A stretch of 64,000 nucleotides of DNA from Ardenticatenales bacterium (GCA_020634575.1 JACKBM010000027.1:12389-76388); one strand, 5' to 3'. Shown: positions 35,673 to 44,485, numbered from the stretch's first letter. The notes: generated by a model not told the origin, from the letters alone. Made by a program: numbers and translations.

Positions 35673-36818
35673 CTAGGCCTCCCCTCGCGCTGCGGCGACC
35701 ACTTTTTGGGCCGCGTCCGTCAATGTCTCCGCTGTGATCATGTCAGCTTCCGCCAGGATTTTGCGCCCTTCTTCAGCGTTGGTACCCAGTAGACGCACAA
35801 CCATAGGCACATCAGTATCGATCTGCTTAAGCGCCCCGATGATGCCACGGGCCACTTCATCGCCGCGGACGATACCACCAAAGATATTGAACAGAACCGC
35901 CTTGACTCGTGTATCCGAGAGGATCAACTTGAGCGCTGCCGTCACCCCTTCCTCGCTGGCGCCGCCACCGATGTCCAGGAAGTTGGCTGGCTCGCCGCCG
36001 AACAGCTTGATGATGTCCATCGTAGCCATAGCCAGACCGGCGCCATTCACCATACAGCCAATCTCGCCATCCAGCTGGATGTAAGTGAGCCCATTGAGAC
36101 GGGCCTGCATCTCCGCCGGTGTCTCGTCGTCATCGTCGCGCATTTCCGCAATTTCCGGCTGGCGGAACAGGCCGTTGTCGTCAATCGACATCTTGCCGTC
36201 CAGAGCCATCAGATGGCCTTCGCCGGTGATAATGAGCGGATTGATCTCAGTCAGGGAAGCATCGCTGCTGATGAAGCAGTCATAGAGGCTGGAGAGGATA
36301 CCGTGGAACTCAGAGTGGGGACCGGCCGGTAATTCCAGACGATCTGCCACTTCCTGGGAAATCGCCTCAGTTATACCCTCGGTCGGATCAATATGGACCC
36401 GGATTATTTTCTCCGGCGTGGAGGCGGCCACGGCCTCAATGTCCATACCGCCGGCGGCTGACGCCATGACCATGTTGCGGCGCGCGGAGCGGTCAACAAG
36501 GATGGCCAGGTAGATTTCCTGCTCAATACCGGGCGCCAGTTCATCAACCAGGACTTTCTTCACCGTCAGCCCTTTGATATCCATGCCGAGAATAGCCGCC
36601 GCATTGGCCTCTGCTTCGGCCGGTGATTTGGCAAGTTTGACGCCGCCGGCCTTGCCGCGACCGCCAGTGTGGACCTGGGCTTTGACGACAACGCCATTGC
36701 CCCCGAGTTTTTCGGCGATAGCCCGAGCTTCGGCCGGTGTTGTGGCGACCTCGCCCTGGGGAATGGGCACGCCATATTTGGCAAACAGGCGTTTGGCCTG
36801 AAATTCATGCAGATTCAC
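35673..36818 (-). CDS. sucC: Succinyl-CoA ligase (ADP/GDP-forming) beta subunit
   Basis: 381 aa, full length. ATP-grasp domain start [40 protein letters not shown], the [14 protein letters not shown] segment and the C-terminal ligase domain [38 protein letters not shown]. Cytosolic TCA-cycle enzyme that needs the SucD subunit, whose gene here is truncated. AAGGAG precedes the ATG and TACAAT at 36850-36855 is a candidate -10 box. With sucD broken, the intact reading frame suggests recent damage, another sucD copy elsewhere, or an assembly junction. Confidence 0.95.
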   Translation of the reverse strand: MNLHEFQAKRLFAKYGVPIPQGEVATTPAEARAIAEKLGGNGVVVKAQVHTGGRGKAGGVKLAKSPAEAEANAAAILGMDIKGLTVKKVLVDELAPGIEQEIYLAILVDRSARRNMVMASAAGGMDIEAVAASTPEKIIRVHIDPTEGITEAISQEVADRLELPAGPHSEFHGILSSLYDCFISSDASLTEINPLIITGEGHLMALDGKMSIDDNGLFRQPEIAEMRDDDDETPAEMQARLNGLTYIQLDGEIGCMVNGAGLAMATMDIIKLFGGEPANFLDIGGGASEEGVTAALKLILSDTRVKAVLFNIFGGIVRGDEVARGIIGALKQIDTDVPMVVRLLGTNAEEGRKILAEADMITAETLTDAAQKVVAAARGEA

Positions 36819-37101
36819 TTATCGCTCCTTGGATCTGGAATTGGTAAAAATTGTAGCGCTAAAAGGCAAACCGCAGGTGCTTTCGGACTAAAATCGGGCG
36901 CACGGGCTGCGTTTCCTCAAGGAATCGGCAACGCCATGCGTGATCATCAATTTGAAAGCATTTGCCGATTACCAATAAGTTCAATCTAGCGGCTGGATTA
37001 TAACATGCGGGCGGGCGAATCGCATCCGCTCCCGCCAATCCTGCAGGTTAGGTTAATATGATATGATGGAGCTGTTTTATGCAGGGAAATTGCGACTCGG
37101 G

Positions 37102-37107
37102 TAAAAT
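37102..37107 (+). promoter_or_regulatory. Predicted -10 box, leaderless start for tatA/B
   Basis: TAAAAT at 37102-37107 followed by 6 bases and the ATG at 37114; no ribosome site is present. It ends a 295-base region (36819-37113) between the divergent sucC and tatA/B genes, which otherwise shows only the possible sucC promoter and no RNA gene. Confidence 0.45.
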
Positions 37108-37113
37108 CACTTT

Positions 37114-37569
37114 ATGGATAGCTTCTTTGGCATTGGCCTGTCTGAATTCGCTATTATTCTCATCCTCGCCATCGTTGTCATGGGGCCGCAGCGGATGCGC
37201 AGCGTTGCCCGGACATTAGGGCGTTGGACAGCTCAATTGCAGCAGATCACGCGCGGCTTTACGCAGCAGCTCAATGCCGAACTGGACGCGGCCGAGTTAG
37301 ATGACCTGCGCGGCGCCATGCAGGAAGTCCAGGAGTTGCGCCGGCAGGTCGCCGACATGCGCTCCGAACTGCTGGGCGTTACGCGTTCAGCCATGCAGGA
37401 GGGCAACCAGGCTGTCAGCTCCACACGCAATGCGCTGGCGCCACAGCGCACGCCCTTACCGGAAAATGGCAATACCATCGGCCAGCCGGAACAGCTAAGC
37501 CATGGTGACGCAGCCGGGCCATCCACCTTACCCAAAGCCATGGACGTACCGGACGATCCCGAATCATGA
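37114..37569 (+). CDS. Twin-arginine translocase TatA/TatB-type subunit
   Basis: 151 aa. N-terminal short helix (LSEFAIILILAIVVMGPQRM) with the Gly-Pro hinge, then an amphipathic helix (RSVARTLGRWTAQLQQITRG) and a charged, partly coiled-coil tail. The tail length and E at residue 11 are closer to TatB than TatA, but Gram-positive-type systems use one bifunctional protein. It gathers at the membrane with TatC to export folded proteins. The stop overlaps the tatC start (ATGA). Confidence 0.87.
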   Translation: MDSFFGIGLSEFAIILILAIVVMGPQRMRSVARTLGRWTAQLQQITRGFTQQLNAELDAAELDDLRGAMQEVQELRRQVADMRSELLGVTRSAMQEGNQAVSSTRNALAPQRTPLPENGNTIGQPEQLSHGDAAGPSTLPKAMDVPDDPES

Positions 37570-38366
37570 GTACTATCAAGCAGGGCCAACCGGCCAAAAA
37601 CAGTGAGACCGACGATCTGACCATCCTCGGCCATCTTAATGAGCTGCGTATTCGGCTCACCTGGGGCTTCGCTGGTCTGGCGATCACGACGATTGCCAGT
37701 TTCTTCTGGGTGCGATCGTTGCTCCTGTGGATGATTGGCCTGGCCCGCGGTCTCAGCCTTGTCAATGCTTCCGTCCTCAGCAACGAACTGAATGAGCTGG
37801 TGGTCTTGGGGCCAACCGAAGGCATTCAGGTCTATTTCAAGGTCGCCCTGCTTTCCGGCGCTGTCCTGGCCATGCCGTGGCTTATCTTGCAGCTCTGGCT
37901 GTTCATTGCCCCGGGCCTGACCAAGAAAGAAAGGCGTCATGTCTATGTTTTTGTGCTAAGCGCCAGTGTCTTGTTTGCTCTTGGCGTCTTGTTCACCGTG
38001 GGTGTGCTGATGCCGACGGCGCTCAGTTTTCTGGGCAGCTTTGAGGCTGATATTTTCCGGCCGGAGTGGACCGCCAACGAATATATCCGCTTTGTAACCA
38101 ACTTCATCTTCTGGATTGGGGTCAGCTTCGAACTGCCCATTCTCATTTACTTCATGGCTCTGTTTGGCCTTGTCAATAGCAAGCAGCTGCTGGAACATTG
38201 GCGCGTCGCCGTCGTGGCCATCGCCGTTGTGGCAGCCATGATCACACCTACGGTTGATCCGGTGACGATGACGCTGACGATGGCGCCGTTGCTTGTCCTG
38301 TATTTTCTGAGCATTGGCCTGGCCAAAGTAGGCTATCGCAAATTTGAAAAATCGGTAGAATTCTAA
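37566..38366 (+). CDS. tatC: Twin-arginine translocase subunit TatC
   Basis: 266 aa, six membrane helices. The family start (LTILGHLNELRIRLTWGFAG) has the conserved Glu for signal-peptide binding; APGLTKKERRHVYVF is the cytoplasmic-loop signature; FVTNFIFWIGVSFELPIL and VAAMITPTVDPVTMTLTMAP follow. It binds twin-arginine signal peptides and forms the translocase with the TatA/B protein encoded just upstream. Confidence 0.95.
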   Translation: MSTIKQGQPAKNSETDDLTILGHLNELRIRLTWGFAGLAITTIASFFWVRSLLLWMIGLARGLSLVNASVLSNELNELVVLGPTEGIQVYFKVALLSGAVLAMPWLILQLWLFIAPGLTKKERRHVYVFVLSASVLFALGVLFTVGVLMPTALSFLGSFEADIFRPEWTANEYIRFVTNFIFWIGVSFELPILIYFMALFGLVNSKQLLEHWRVAVVAIAVVAAMITPTVDPVTMTLTMAPLLVLYFLSIGLAKVGYRKFEKSVEF

Positions 38367-38427
38367 CTCTGGATCATCCGGCCATTTGTCGGCGGGACGA
38401 AATTTTAGTTCACCTACCTTGTCGCTC

Positions 38428-39084
38428 ATGTCACGCCTGATTTTTCAACCCAATGAAACAATTCTATTTGTCGGCGACAGCATCACCGATTGTGGCCGGC
38501 GTGGGGCTCACGCGCCGTACGGCAACGGCTACGTCCGGATTATCTTTGATTGGCTGGAAGCTGGTTATGCTGACCACAACCTCAAAATCATCAACCGGGG
38601 CATCGCCGGCGATACTTCCCGCAACCTGGTCACCCGCTGGGACAAAGATGTGGCCCGGGAGAAACCAGACTGGCTGATCATCAAAATCGGCATTAATGAT
38701 GTCTGGCGTTTTCTGGACAAGCATCACACTGAAGCGGTATCAGTCGGCGAATTTGAGCAGAATTATCGAACGATGCTGAATTGGATGCGGCCGCGACCGG
38801 CCGGTCCCAACCAGCGCAAAACCGGCCTCATCCTCGTCGAACCCTTCCTGATCGAACCAGACAGCAACGATATCTTCCGCAAAATGGTGGAACGGTATCA
38901 GGAGGTTGTCCAGGAGCTGGCCGCTGAATACGAAACGCGCCTCGTCTGCCTGCAAGGGCTTTTCGACCAGGCCATGGACGCCCGCCCACCCAAATATTGG
39001 GCTGAGGATCGGGTTCACCCCACCCACATCGGCCACACCTTGATCGCGCGCGAAATCCTGAATGTGTGTGGCTACGGTTTATGA
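38428..39084 (+). CDS. SGNH/GDSL-type hydrolase
   Basis: 218 aa from the ATG at 38428 (TACCTT lies 7 bases before it; the frame is open to 38386). All four SGNH blocks are present: Ser in FVGDSITDCGRR, Gly in NRGIAGDTSRNL, Asn in KIGINDVWRFL, and Asp/His in DRVHPTHIGHTLIA. No signal peptide, so a cytosolic esterase, lipase or acyl hydrolase; the closest match in layout is the GDSL carbohydrate/acetyl esterase group. Substrate unknown. Its stop overlaps the next start by 4 bases. Confidence 0.9.
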   Translation: MSRLIFQPNETILFVGDSITDCGRRGAHAPYGNGYVRIIFDWLEAGYADHNLKIINRGIAGDTSRNLVTRWDKDVAREKPDWLIIKIGINDVWRFLDKHHTEAVSVGEFEQNYRTMLNWMRPRPAGPNQRKTGLILVEPFLIEPDSNDIFRKMVERYQEVVQELAAEYETRLVCLQGLFDQAMDARPPKYWAEDRVHPTHIGHTLIAREILNVCGYGL

Positions 39085-39551
39085 GCAAAGCAGAATCAAC
39101 TCCCCAACCTGTTGCCAACGACGAGATGCCGGGCTGGCTCTATGCCGCCGGCGTCATCCTGGCCATCTGTTATCCAGTGTTATCGTTCTCGATTGGCTTC
39201 CGGGCTGTGTACCAGCTTGGTTTTAAGGAAGGGGTCACCAACTACCTGGCCCCCAGCCTCAGTTTGCTGACGGCGATCTTTTACCTGGTCGCTACCATTG
39301 GCTTCGCCAAAAAGGCGAAATGGGCCTGGTGGGTCTCCATCATCTCGTTGGGCCTGGAAACGCTCTGCACCTTCATCGTGGGCGGACTGAGTCTGACGCC
39401 CGCTTTCGCGGATGTGATAGGCCGGACCGCCTGGCGCGCTTTCGGCGCTGACTACGGCTATCTACCGCTGGTCCAACCCCTGATTGGCCTGGTTTGGCTC
39501 ATTCACCCGACCACACGCCGGGCCTATGGGGTGTTGCGCGACCGGGGCTAA
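39081..39551 (+). CDS. Four-helix membrane protein, unknown function
   Basis: 156 aa. The start at 39081 overlaps the stop of the hydrolase gene (ATGA). Four hydrophobic segments: LYAAGVILAICYPVLSFSIG, APSLSLLTAIFYLVATIGF, WAWWVSIISLGLETLCTF and LVQPLIGLVWLIHPTTRRA. N-terminus polar and cytosolic. No motif recognised. Translational coupling suggests it works with the SGNH hydrolase. Confidence 0.72.
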   Translation: MSKAESTPQPVANDEMPGWLYAAGVILAICYPVLSFSIGFRAVYQLGFKEGVTNYLAPSLSLLTAIFYLVATIGFAKKAKWAWWVSIISLGLETLCTFIVGGLSLTPAFADVIGRTAWRAFGADYGYLPLVQPLIGLVWLIHPTTRRAYGVLRDRG

Positions 39552-39561
39552 GCCCGGCTTG

Positions 39562-41826
39562 CTACTGGCCGCCGCGGCGAAAGATGATGCTGAGCCACTC
39601 GTAGGCTTCGATAGGCCGTTGATATTGGCCCAGAAAGTGGCCAGCCAGCCATAGCTCGACGTGTAAATGCGCATCTTCAGCCGGGCTAACCAGCGCGCCC
39701 GGCGAGCCGGTATTGCCCACCCGGCCGATAAACTGGCCCGCGCTCACCTGATTCCCCACAACCAGCCCGCCATCGACCTCGCTCAGGTGCGCGTAACGGG
39801 AGATCAAGCCATCGCCATGATCCAGCCAGACCTGACGCCCCCGGTAAAAATCCTCACCGGCATCTGAGGTGTAGCCCAGGCGCTGCGACTCCGACCGCCA
39901 GACAGCATAAGTGGCCTCATCACCCGCCACGTACTCACTGTCTATACGAAGAACGGTGCCGCCGGCAACCGCTTGCACAGCTGTACCAGCCGACCAATAC
40001 AGATCCATCCCTTCATGGATGCCCAGCCGATAATGGCGCGGCGCCCCCGGCAGGCGTAACAGCCGATCCGGGATGGGTGAGCCAGGAATTGGCAAACGTA
40101 GCCCACGCAGCGGATTAAGGGTCAGCTGATCAGCAGCCGGCGCTTCGGCCCACTCAACGTTGTGGTTCGCCAGCTCTGGCTGGCCCACAAAGTGGAAGCC
40201 ACTGGCCGTTGCCAGCACCAGCGTCTCGTTGTCCGCCCCGACTGCAATCGCCTGGATATGCTGGCCGCTGGCGAGGCGATAAATAGCCCGTAACGCACCG
40301 GTTTGCGGGTCATAGCCGAGAAGCCGATAACCGGCCTGATCCAGGACATAAAGGGTGTCCGCACTGAGCGCCAGCTGGCGTGGCCGCCAGGGCAGAAACG
40401 TCGGCTGGAAATCAGCCACTAGCGCCGTTTCCTGGTAAAGACGTAGTTGTCCCGTCAAACCGGTGGCGGTGAGAAGAAAACTACTGGTGGCATCGGCGGC
40501 ATGATCGACGGCGAATTCGTCCGGGGTGAGCCAGAGCAGTTGGGAACCGGCCGGTTCATACGCCTGCACAAAATGGTAGCTTCCCTCCAACAGTTGCCGG
40601 ACCGGGCCGCTACTGGTCAGCGCGAGATAGTATTGGGAGGAGATATCGCGGACCGGCCGGTCATACCATTCCACCGTCCAGGCTCCATCGAGCCCCAGAC
40701 GATAGACATCACCAGCCCGATCCAGCACCAGCAACCCAGCCTCAGCCAGCTGAATATCCAACGGCTCCAGCACCGTCACGTCCCCCACCCGATCACCCGG
40801 CCGCAAAACCGGCGTCATCAGGAGCTGGTTTTCCCTGGGCAGACGATAGACAATGCCTTGTTGCAGAAAGTAAATAGCCTCTGTACCCACGGCCAGGGCC
40901 ACCACATTGGTCAAGTCTGGTTGTTCAGGCGCCACAAGCCACGAAGCCATCCCGGCCGGCTCAAGCGCGTAAAGCTCGGCCCCGACCGCCAGCGCCTCGG
41001 CTTGCCGCAGATTCATCCCATCCACCGCCAAACTGCTCACCAGACTCGCCAGATCCGGCACCTCGCCATAAATAGATGCGGTTGCGGTACCGTAACTCGC
41101 CAGCAAATCAGGCAGAAAACCAGACGTCTGCTCAGCCACGATGGGGCGCCCCGTTGCCGCCGTTAACCAGGCAACCAACGCCGCGCTCGCCGGGCCGGCC
41201 TCACAGGGCGGTTGGATGGCGGCCGCGCCCGGCTCCAGGAAAAGCACAACCGGCAGGCCGCGCACGAGGTCATACAGCGTCAGCAAAGCGGGATCCTGAA
41301 ACGGATATTGGCCGCTGGCTGGATCAGGTCCCCAATCGTTGCCTGGGCAGGCATCCAGCGCCGTATCCGCATTGCGGCGCCGGTCAATGCCGCTCTGCTC
41401 AGGCGGCAGCGCCAGCAGCCAGACCGTCAGCGACGCCGGCCATTCCTGCGTGACCAATCGCTGCGCTGTCTGTTCTCCCCAGGTGGGATCGGCACTGCCG
41501 GCCAACCCGTTGACCAGCGCCAGCACCTGGGGCCCCTCGCCCAGACGCCAGCCGTGGACGGCCGTGCCATCGCTCAGGGGCCAGCTAAAGCGTGTGTAGG
41601 GTTCAGGCGTGGGGGTAGGTGATTGGGTTGGGCTGGGTAAGGGCCGGGGTGTGGGCGGCAGGGTAGCTAATGGGGCAAACGGCTCAGTAGCCGGGACGAC
41701 GATCGTCTGCGTCGCGACCGGCGCCGCGGTAGCTATTGCTGGGCTGGCGGCGGGGAGGGTTGGCCGCGGTTGCTGGCATGCTACCAGCAGCAGAACCAGC
41801 CCTAACCAGCAGCGAGTTCTAGACAT
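39562..41826 (-). CDS. Lipoprotein with degenerate carboxypeptidase-like region, propeller-like middle and M23 endopeptidase domain
   Basis: 754 aa. Lipobox LVAC follows MSRTRCWLGLVLLLVAC (start at 41826; the frame allows 41841). Residues ~55-250 recall an M14/DUF2817 zinc-carboxypeptidase scaffold (VLALVNGLAGSADPTWGEQT; RRNADTALDACPGNDWG), but the metal ligands are not evident. Residues ~290-590 contain repeated short beta units (ALSADTLYVLDQAGYRLLGY) that could be a propeller. The M23 domain (~610-750) keeps its zinc ligands: HEGMD and HLHVE, with YAHLSEVDGGLVVG between. Likely a surface peptidoglycan endopeptidase. Overlaps the GyrA-CTD gene by 8 bases. Confidence 0.83.
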   Translation of the reverse strand: MSRTRCWLGLVLLLVACQQPRPTLPAASPAIATAAPVATQTIVVPATEPFAPLATLPPTPRPLPSPTQSPTPTPEPYTRFSWPLSDGTAVHGWRLGEGPQVLALVNGLAGSADPTWGEQTAQRLVTQEWPASLTVWLLALPPEQSGIDRRRNADTALDACPGNDWGPDPASGQYPFQDPALLTLYDLVRGLPVVLFLEPGAAAIQPPCEAGPASAALVAWLTAATGRPIVAEQTSGFLPDLLASYGTATASIYGEVPDLASLVSSLAVDGMNLRQAEALAVGAELYALEPAGMASWLVAPEQPDLTNVVALAVGTEAIYFLQQGIVYRLPRENQLLMTPVLRPGDRVGDVTVLEPLDIQLAEAGLLVLDRAGDVYRLGLDGAWTVEWYDRPVRDISSQYYLALTSSGPVRQLLEGSYHFVQAYEPAGSQLLWLTPDEFAVDHAADATSSFLLTATGLTGQLRLYQETALVADFQPTFLPWRPRQLALSADTLYVLDQAGYRLLGYDPQTGALRAIYRLASGQHIQAIAVGADNETLVLATASGFHFVGQPELANHNVEWAEAPAADQLTLNPLRGLRLPIPGSPIPDRLLRLPGAPRHYRLGIHEGMDLYWSAGTAVQAVAGGTVLRIDSEYVAGDEATYAVWRSESQRLGYTSDAGEDFYRGRQVWLDHGDGLISRYAHLSEVDGGLVVGNQVSAGQFIGRVGNTGSPGALVSPAEDAHLHVELWLAGHFLGQYQRPIEAYEWLSIIFRRGGQ

Positions 41827-42847
41827 CAGCCGGCATGGCACAAACAGTCAGCGCCGTCACTTCATCGTGACGCAACGCCATACAGTTTACGCCCTGTACG
41901 ACCCCCTCCTTGGCTGGTATCTCGGCTGCCGCAAAGCGAATGATTTTGCTCTGCTCGGAAATGATGAAGACATCATCGTTCTGGTCAACGGCAACTGCGC
42001 CCACCAGCCGGTCGGTTTTCAGCGCCACCTTGCCACCGGCGCCAGGCGCCTTGTTCTGGCGGAAGCCGGCCATCAGACGGATGGTGCCCTTGCCGTCGGC
42101 GCCCAGGAGCAGCACACCGCCAGACTCACGGGTGGCGGCAATGGCCAGCACCTGATCGCCCTGGTCCACGCGCAGCCCCAGACGACCGCGCCGGCCCCCC
42201 AGTTGATGGGCGCTGAAGCGAATCGCCAATGCCTGTTTGGAGACCACAAACAGGTCGTCACCCTGTTTCAGCCAGCAAGCGGCGACCAACTCGCCACCTT
42301 CATTGGGATCGTGAAAGCCCATCCCCTGCATGAGCGAACTGCCCAGAAAGCTGGCCCGAATGGTGCGTACCCAGCCTCGTTCGCTGGCCAGGGCCACTTC
42401 CTCGCCGCCATTCTCCGGCAGCACGGCGACGATGCGCTCATTATTCAGCATCTTGAGCCGCTCACAGATATCCGTGCCCTTGCCGCGCACATCGGTTGCT
42501 GGCAGCTGAGCCACCGGCAAGCGATACACCCGGCCCCGATTACTCCAGACCAACAGCGCCGCTGACTCATCGGCGACAACCAGGAAACGGGGCGGATCCT
42601 CCGGCGAAGTCTCCATATCAAACACACCCATGCCGCCGCGCCGTTGCCGGCTGTAGAAATGCCGGGCCGTCCGCTTGGCGACACCCGCAGCGCTGATGGT
42701 GATGAGCTGCATGGTGGTGGGCGGTTCGCTGGGATCGGGGGCGGCTATGACCGGCCGGTCGGCCACCCCGGCCAGCAGCTGCTCCTCCAGAAACTCAATG
42801 TAAGCGATTACATCCGGGTCGATATCAGTTAAATCAGGACGTTCCAT
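41819..42847 (-). CDS. Freestanding DNA gyrase A C-terminal beta-pinwheel protein
   Basis: 342 aa. Residues ~45-335 consist of six GyrA-type blades (for example LVVADESAALLVWSNRGRVY; ALASERGWVRTIRASFLG; VLLLGADGKGTIRLMAGF). The GyrA box is present at residues 68-74 as QRRGGMG (consensus QRRGGKG or QRRGGRG). The breakage-reunion domain and catalytic Tyr are absent, and the N-terminal 40 residues (DPDVIAYIEFLEEQLL) are short and helical. It starts with its own promoter and is in frame throughout, so it is not a broken gyrA. Such domains wrap DNA; a role in DNA topology or as a gyrase/topo IV partner is inferred. Confidence 0.88.
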   Translation of the reverse strand: MERPDLTDIDPDVIAYIEFLEEQLLAGVADRPVIAAPDPSEPPTTMQLITISAAGVAKRTARHFYSRQRRGGMGVFDMETSPEDPPRFLVVADESAALLVWSNRGRVYRLPVAQLPATDVRGKGTDICERLKMLNNERIVAVLPENGGEEVALASERGWVRTIRASFLGSSLMQGMGFHDPNEGGELVAACWLKQGDDLFVVSKQALAIRFSAHQLGGRRGRLGLRVDQGDQVLAIAATRESGGVLLLGADGKGTIRLMAGFRQNKAPGAGGKVALKTDRLVGAVAVDQNDDVFIISEQSKIIRFAAAEIPAKEGVVQGVNCMALRHDEVTALTVCAMPADV

Positions 42848-42855
42848 AGCAGCAC

Positions 42856-42883
42856 AGTTTAACGGAATTCAGCGCGCTGGCAA
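42856..42883 (-). promoter_or_regulatory. Predicted leaderless promoter of the GyrA-CTD gene
   Basis: On the minus strand: TTGCCA (42883-42878), 16-base spacer, TAAACT (42861-42856), then 8 bases to the ATG at 42847. The G-rich tandem repeat begins 12 bases upstream of the -35 box. Confidence 0.55.
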
Positions 42884-42894
42884 TGGGTTCGCCA

Positions 42895-43085
42895 ACCTGT
42901 CAGGTTGGGGGGACCTGTCAGGTTGGGGGGACCTGTCAGGTTGGGGGGACCTGTCAGGTTGGGGACCTGTCAGGTGGGGGGGACCTGTCAGGTTGGGGAC
43001 CTGTCAGGTTGGGGGGACCTGTCAGGTTGGGGGGGACCTGTCAGGTTGGGGGACCTGTCAGGTTGGGGGACCTGTCAGGTTGGGG
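42895..43085. repeat. Tandem array: 11 copies of CCTGTCAGGT with G-runs
   Basis: Copies start at 42896, 42914, 42932, 42950, 42966, 42984, 43000, 43018, 43037, 43054 and 43071. The constant core ACCTGTCAGGT is an odd-centred palindrome (ACCTG-T-CAGGT); the variable part is a run of 4-7 G, giving periods of 16-19 bases. One copy lacks a T. It fills most of the 302-base gap between the GyrA-CTD gene and the next gene. There are no unique spacers, so it is not CRISPR. Confidence 0.95.
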
Positions 43086-43149
43086 AAACAGGCTGGCGGC
43101 GGCCAACCGCCGCGCTAACCTGACTCGCCGTCTGGCAACAGCGAAGGGC

Positions 43150-43512
43150 TCATTCCGGCCCCCTGCTCTTCCCACGGATCGGGCTGACGTCATCATGGTC
43201 CAGCACACGCTGACCGCTCCGGTCGATGCGCATGATGAGCCGGCAGGCCGGATCCGGGCAGACAATGCGGGCATCTGTCTCCATCCAATCGGCCGGATGA
43301 TTCAGCCGTTGCTTGGCTGGCAACAACGGGATCGCCGCCTGCAGCGCATACAGGCAAAAATCCTGACCGGCCGGTAACGAAACCTTGCCCCCCTTCATAA
43401 AAAAGCAGTCGCCAACCTGCATCGCGCAGGTGCAGTTGCCCTCAATCGCTTCGACAATCACAGTCAAGTCATACAGTTGAAACTGGTCAGCTCGTAATGA
43501 ATCGTCACTCAT
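43150..43512 (-). CDS. TIGR04076-like small protein
   Basis: 120 aa from the ATG at 43512, which lies inside the end of the upstream LLM gene (8-base overlap). The order of features matches the TIGR04076 family: YDLTVIVEAIEGNCTCAMQV, GDCFFMKGGKVSLPAGQDF (binding or fold core), CLYALQAAIPLLPAKQ and ARIVCPDPACRLIMRI. Several conserved Cys residues (CTCAMQVGDCF; CPDPAC) could hold a metal or be redox-active. Function not known for the family. Probably co-expressed with the flavoprotein. Confidence 0.7.
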   Translation of the reverse strand: MSDDSLRADQFQLYDLTVIVEAIEGNCTCAMQVGDCFFMKGGKVSLPAGQDFCLYALQAAIPLLPAKQRLNHPADWMETDARIVCPDPACRLIMRIDRSGQRVLDHDDVSPIRGKSRGPE

Positions 43513-44485
43513 GTGTGCCTGTCTCCCGCCGGATAGCCGGCAACACCTTCTCACCCAGCAGCCGCAGCCCCTCCGCCGATGTCAACCCATGCGGCGTGCC
43601 AAACTCCAGCCGGTCCAGCCCGGCTTCATGAAGCCTCAGGGCATGGTCAATGAGTTGGGCCGGCGTACCGGCAAAGGCAAATTGGGCCAGGATTTCGTCG
43701 GAAATATCAGCGGCAGCAGCCTCAAAATCAAACCGATCAGCCGCCGCCTTGATTCTGGCCAGCCGATCCGGTTCGATGGCCACTGTCGGGTCCAGGGACG
43801 CAACCACCGGTAGATACAACGCCACTTCGCGGCGCACCAGCGCGCGTGCCCTGGCGCCATCCTCGGCCACCACGGTCACCGCACCCAACACCACGGCTGG
43901 CGGATCAGATAGCTGCCCTTTAAGCCAGGGCACCACAGCCGGATTGGCGCTGCCGCCCAGTTTTACCTCAGTCACGTACGGCTGTGCCTGCCGGATGGTG
44001 CGCAGGCCCCAGCTGCCCAGCAACATCGGGATCTCTTCCTCCGGCAGCGCCCAGCGCAGGCTGTCGCCGCCAGCCAGCGGAAAATGGTCGCCGGCCAGCG
44101 GCCTTTTGTCACCACGCAGCAAGTGGCGGACACAGGCGAACGCTTCGATGAGGGCGGCAACCGGCCGGTCCACCTGCACCCCCACATAATCCAGCCACGC
44201 CCCGCGCGCCAGCCCCAGATAACTACGCCCCGGCGCCGCCTCAGCCAGCAGCGCCGCCTGACCGGCAATGTTGATCGGGTGCGAGGTAAAGGGGTTCACC
44301 GCCGCCGGCCCCAGCCTGATCCGCGACGTCGCCTGAGCCATAGCAAAAAGCGCCGGCCAGGCGGGCTGGTACAACATGTCGTTGTACACCGTCACTCCAT
44401 CAAAGCCATACCCCTCCACCAACGCCGCCAACGGCCCATACGCCGCCAGCCGCTTATCCGTCTGCAAAGCAATCGTCACCTGCAT
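43505..44485 (-). CDS. LLM-class (luciferase-like) flavin/F420-dependent oxidoreductase
   Basis: 326 aa TIM-barrel protein: FDGVTVYNDMLYQPAWPALF, TSRIRLGPAAVNPFTSHPI, RSYLGLARGAWLDYVG and PMLLGSWGLRTIRQAQPY. Short loops and the SHPINIAGQAALLAE stretch resemble F420-dependent methylenetetrahydromethanopterin-reductase-like members more than FMN alkanal monooxygenases, but cofactor choice is not certain. Substrate unknown. Gene pair with the TIGR04076-like protein. Confidence 0.85.
   Translation of the reverse strand: MQVTIALQTDKRLAAYGPLAALVEGYGFDGVTVYNDMLYQPAWPALFAMAQATSRIRLGPAAVNPFTSHPINIAGQAALLAEAAPGRSYLGLARGAWLDYVGVQVDRPVAALIEAFACVRHLLRGDKRPLAGDHFPLAGGDSLRWALPEEEIPMLLGSWGLRTIRQAQPYVTEVKLGGSANPAVVPWLKGQLSDPPAVVLGAVTVVAEDGARARALVRREVALYLPVVASLDPTVAIEPDRLARIKAAADRFDFEAAAADISDEILAQFAFAGTPAQLIDHALRLHEAGLDRLEFGTPHGLTSAEGLRLLGEKVLPAIRRETGTHE

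Noticed and set aside
42895..43085. CRISPR array
   Set aside because: Units are 16-19 bases with no unique spacers and no cas genes nearby; it is a simple tandem repeat.
42883..43377. Plus-strand open frame through the tandem repeat, with repeated Gly-rich peptides
   Set aside because: The frame exists only because the repeat lacks stops; its second half is antisense to the TIGR04076-like gene, and G-run length differences would shift it.
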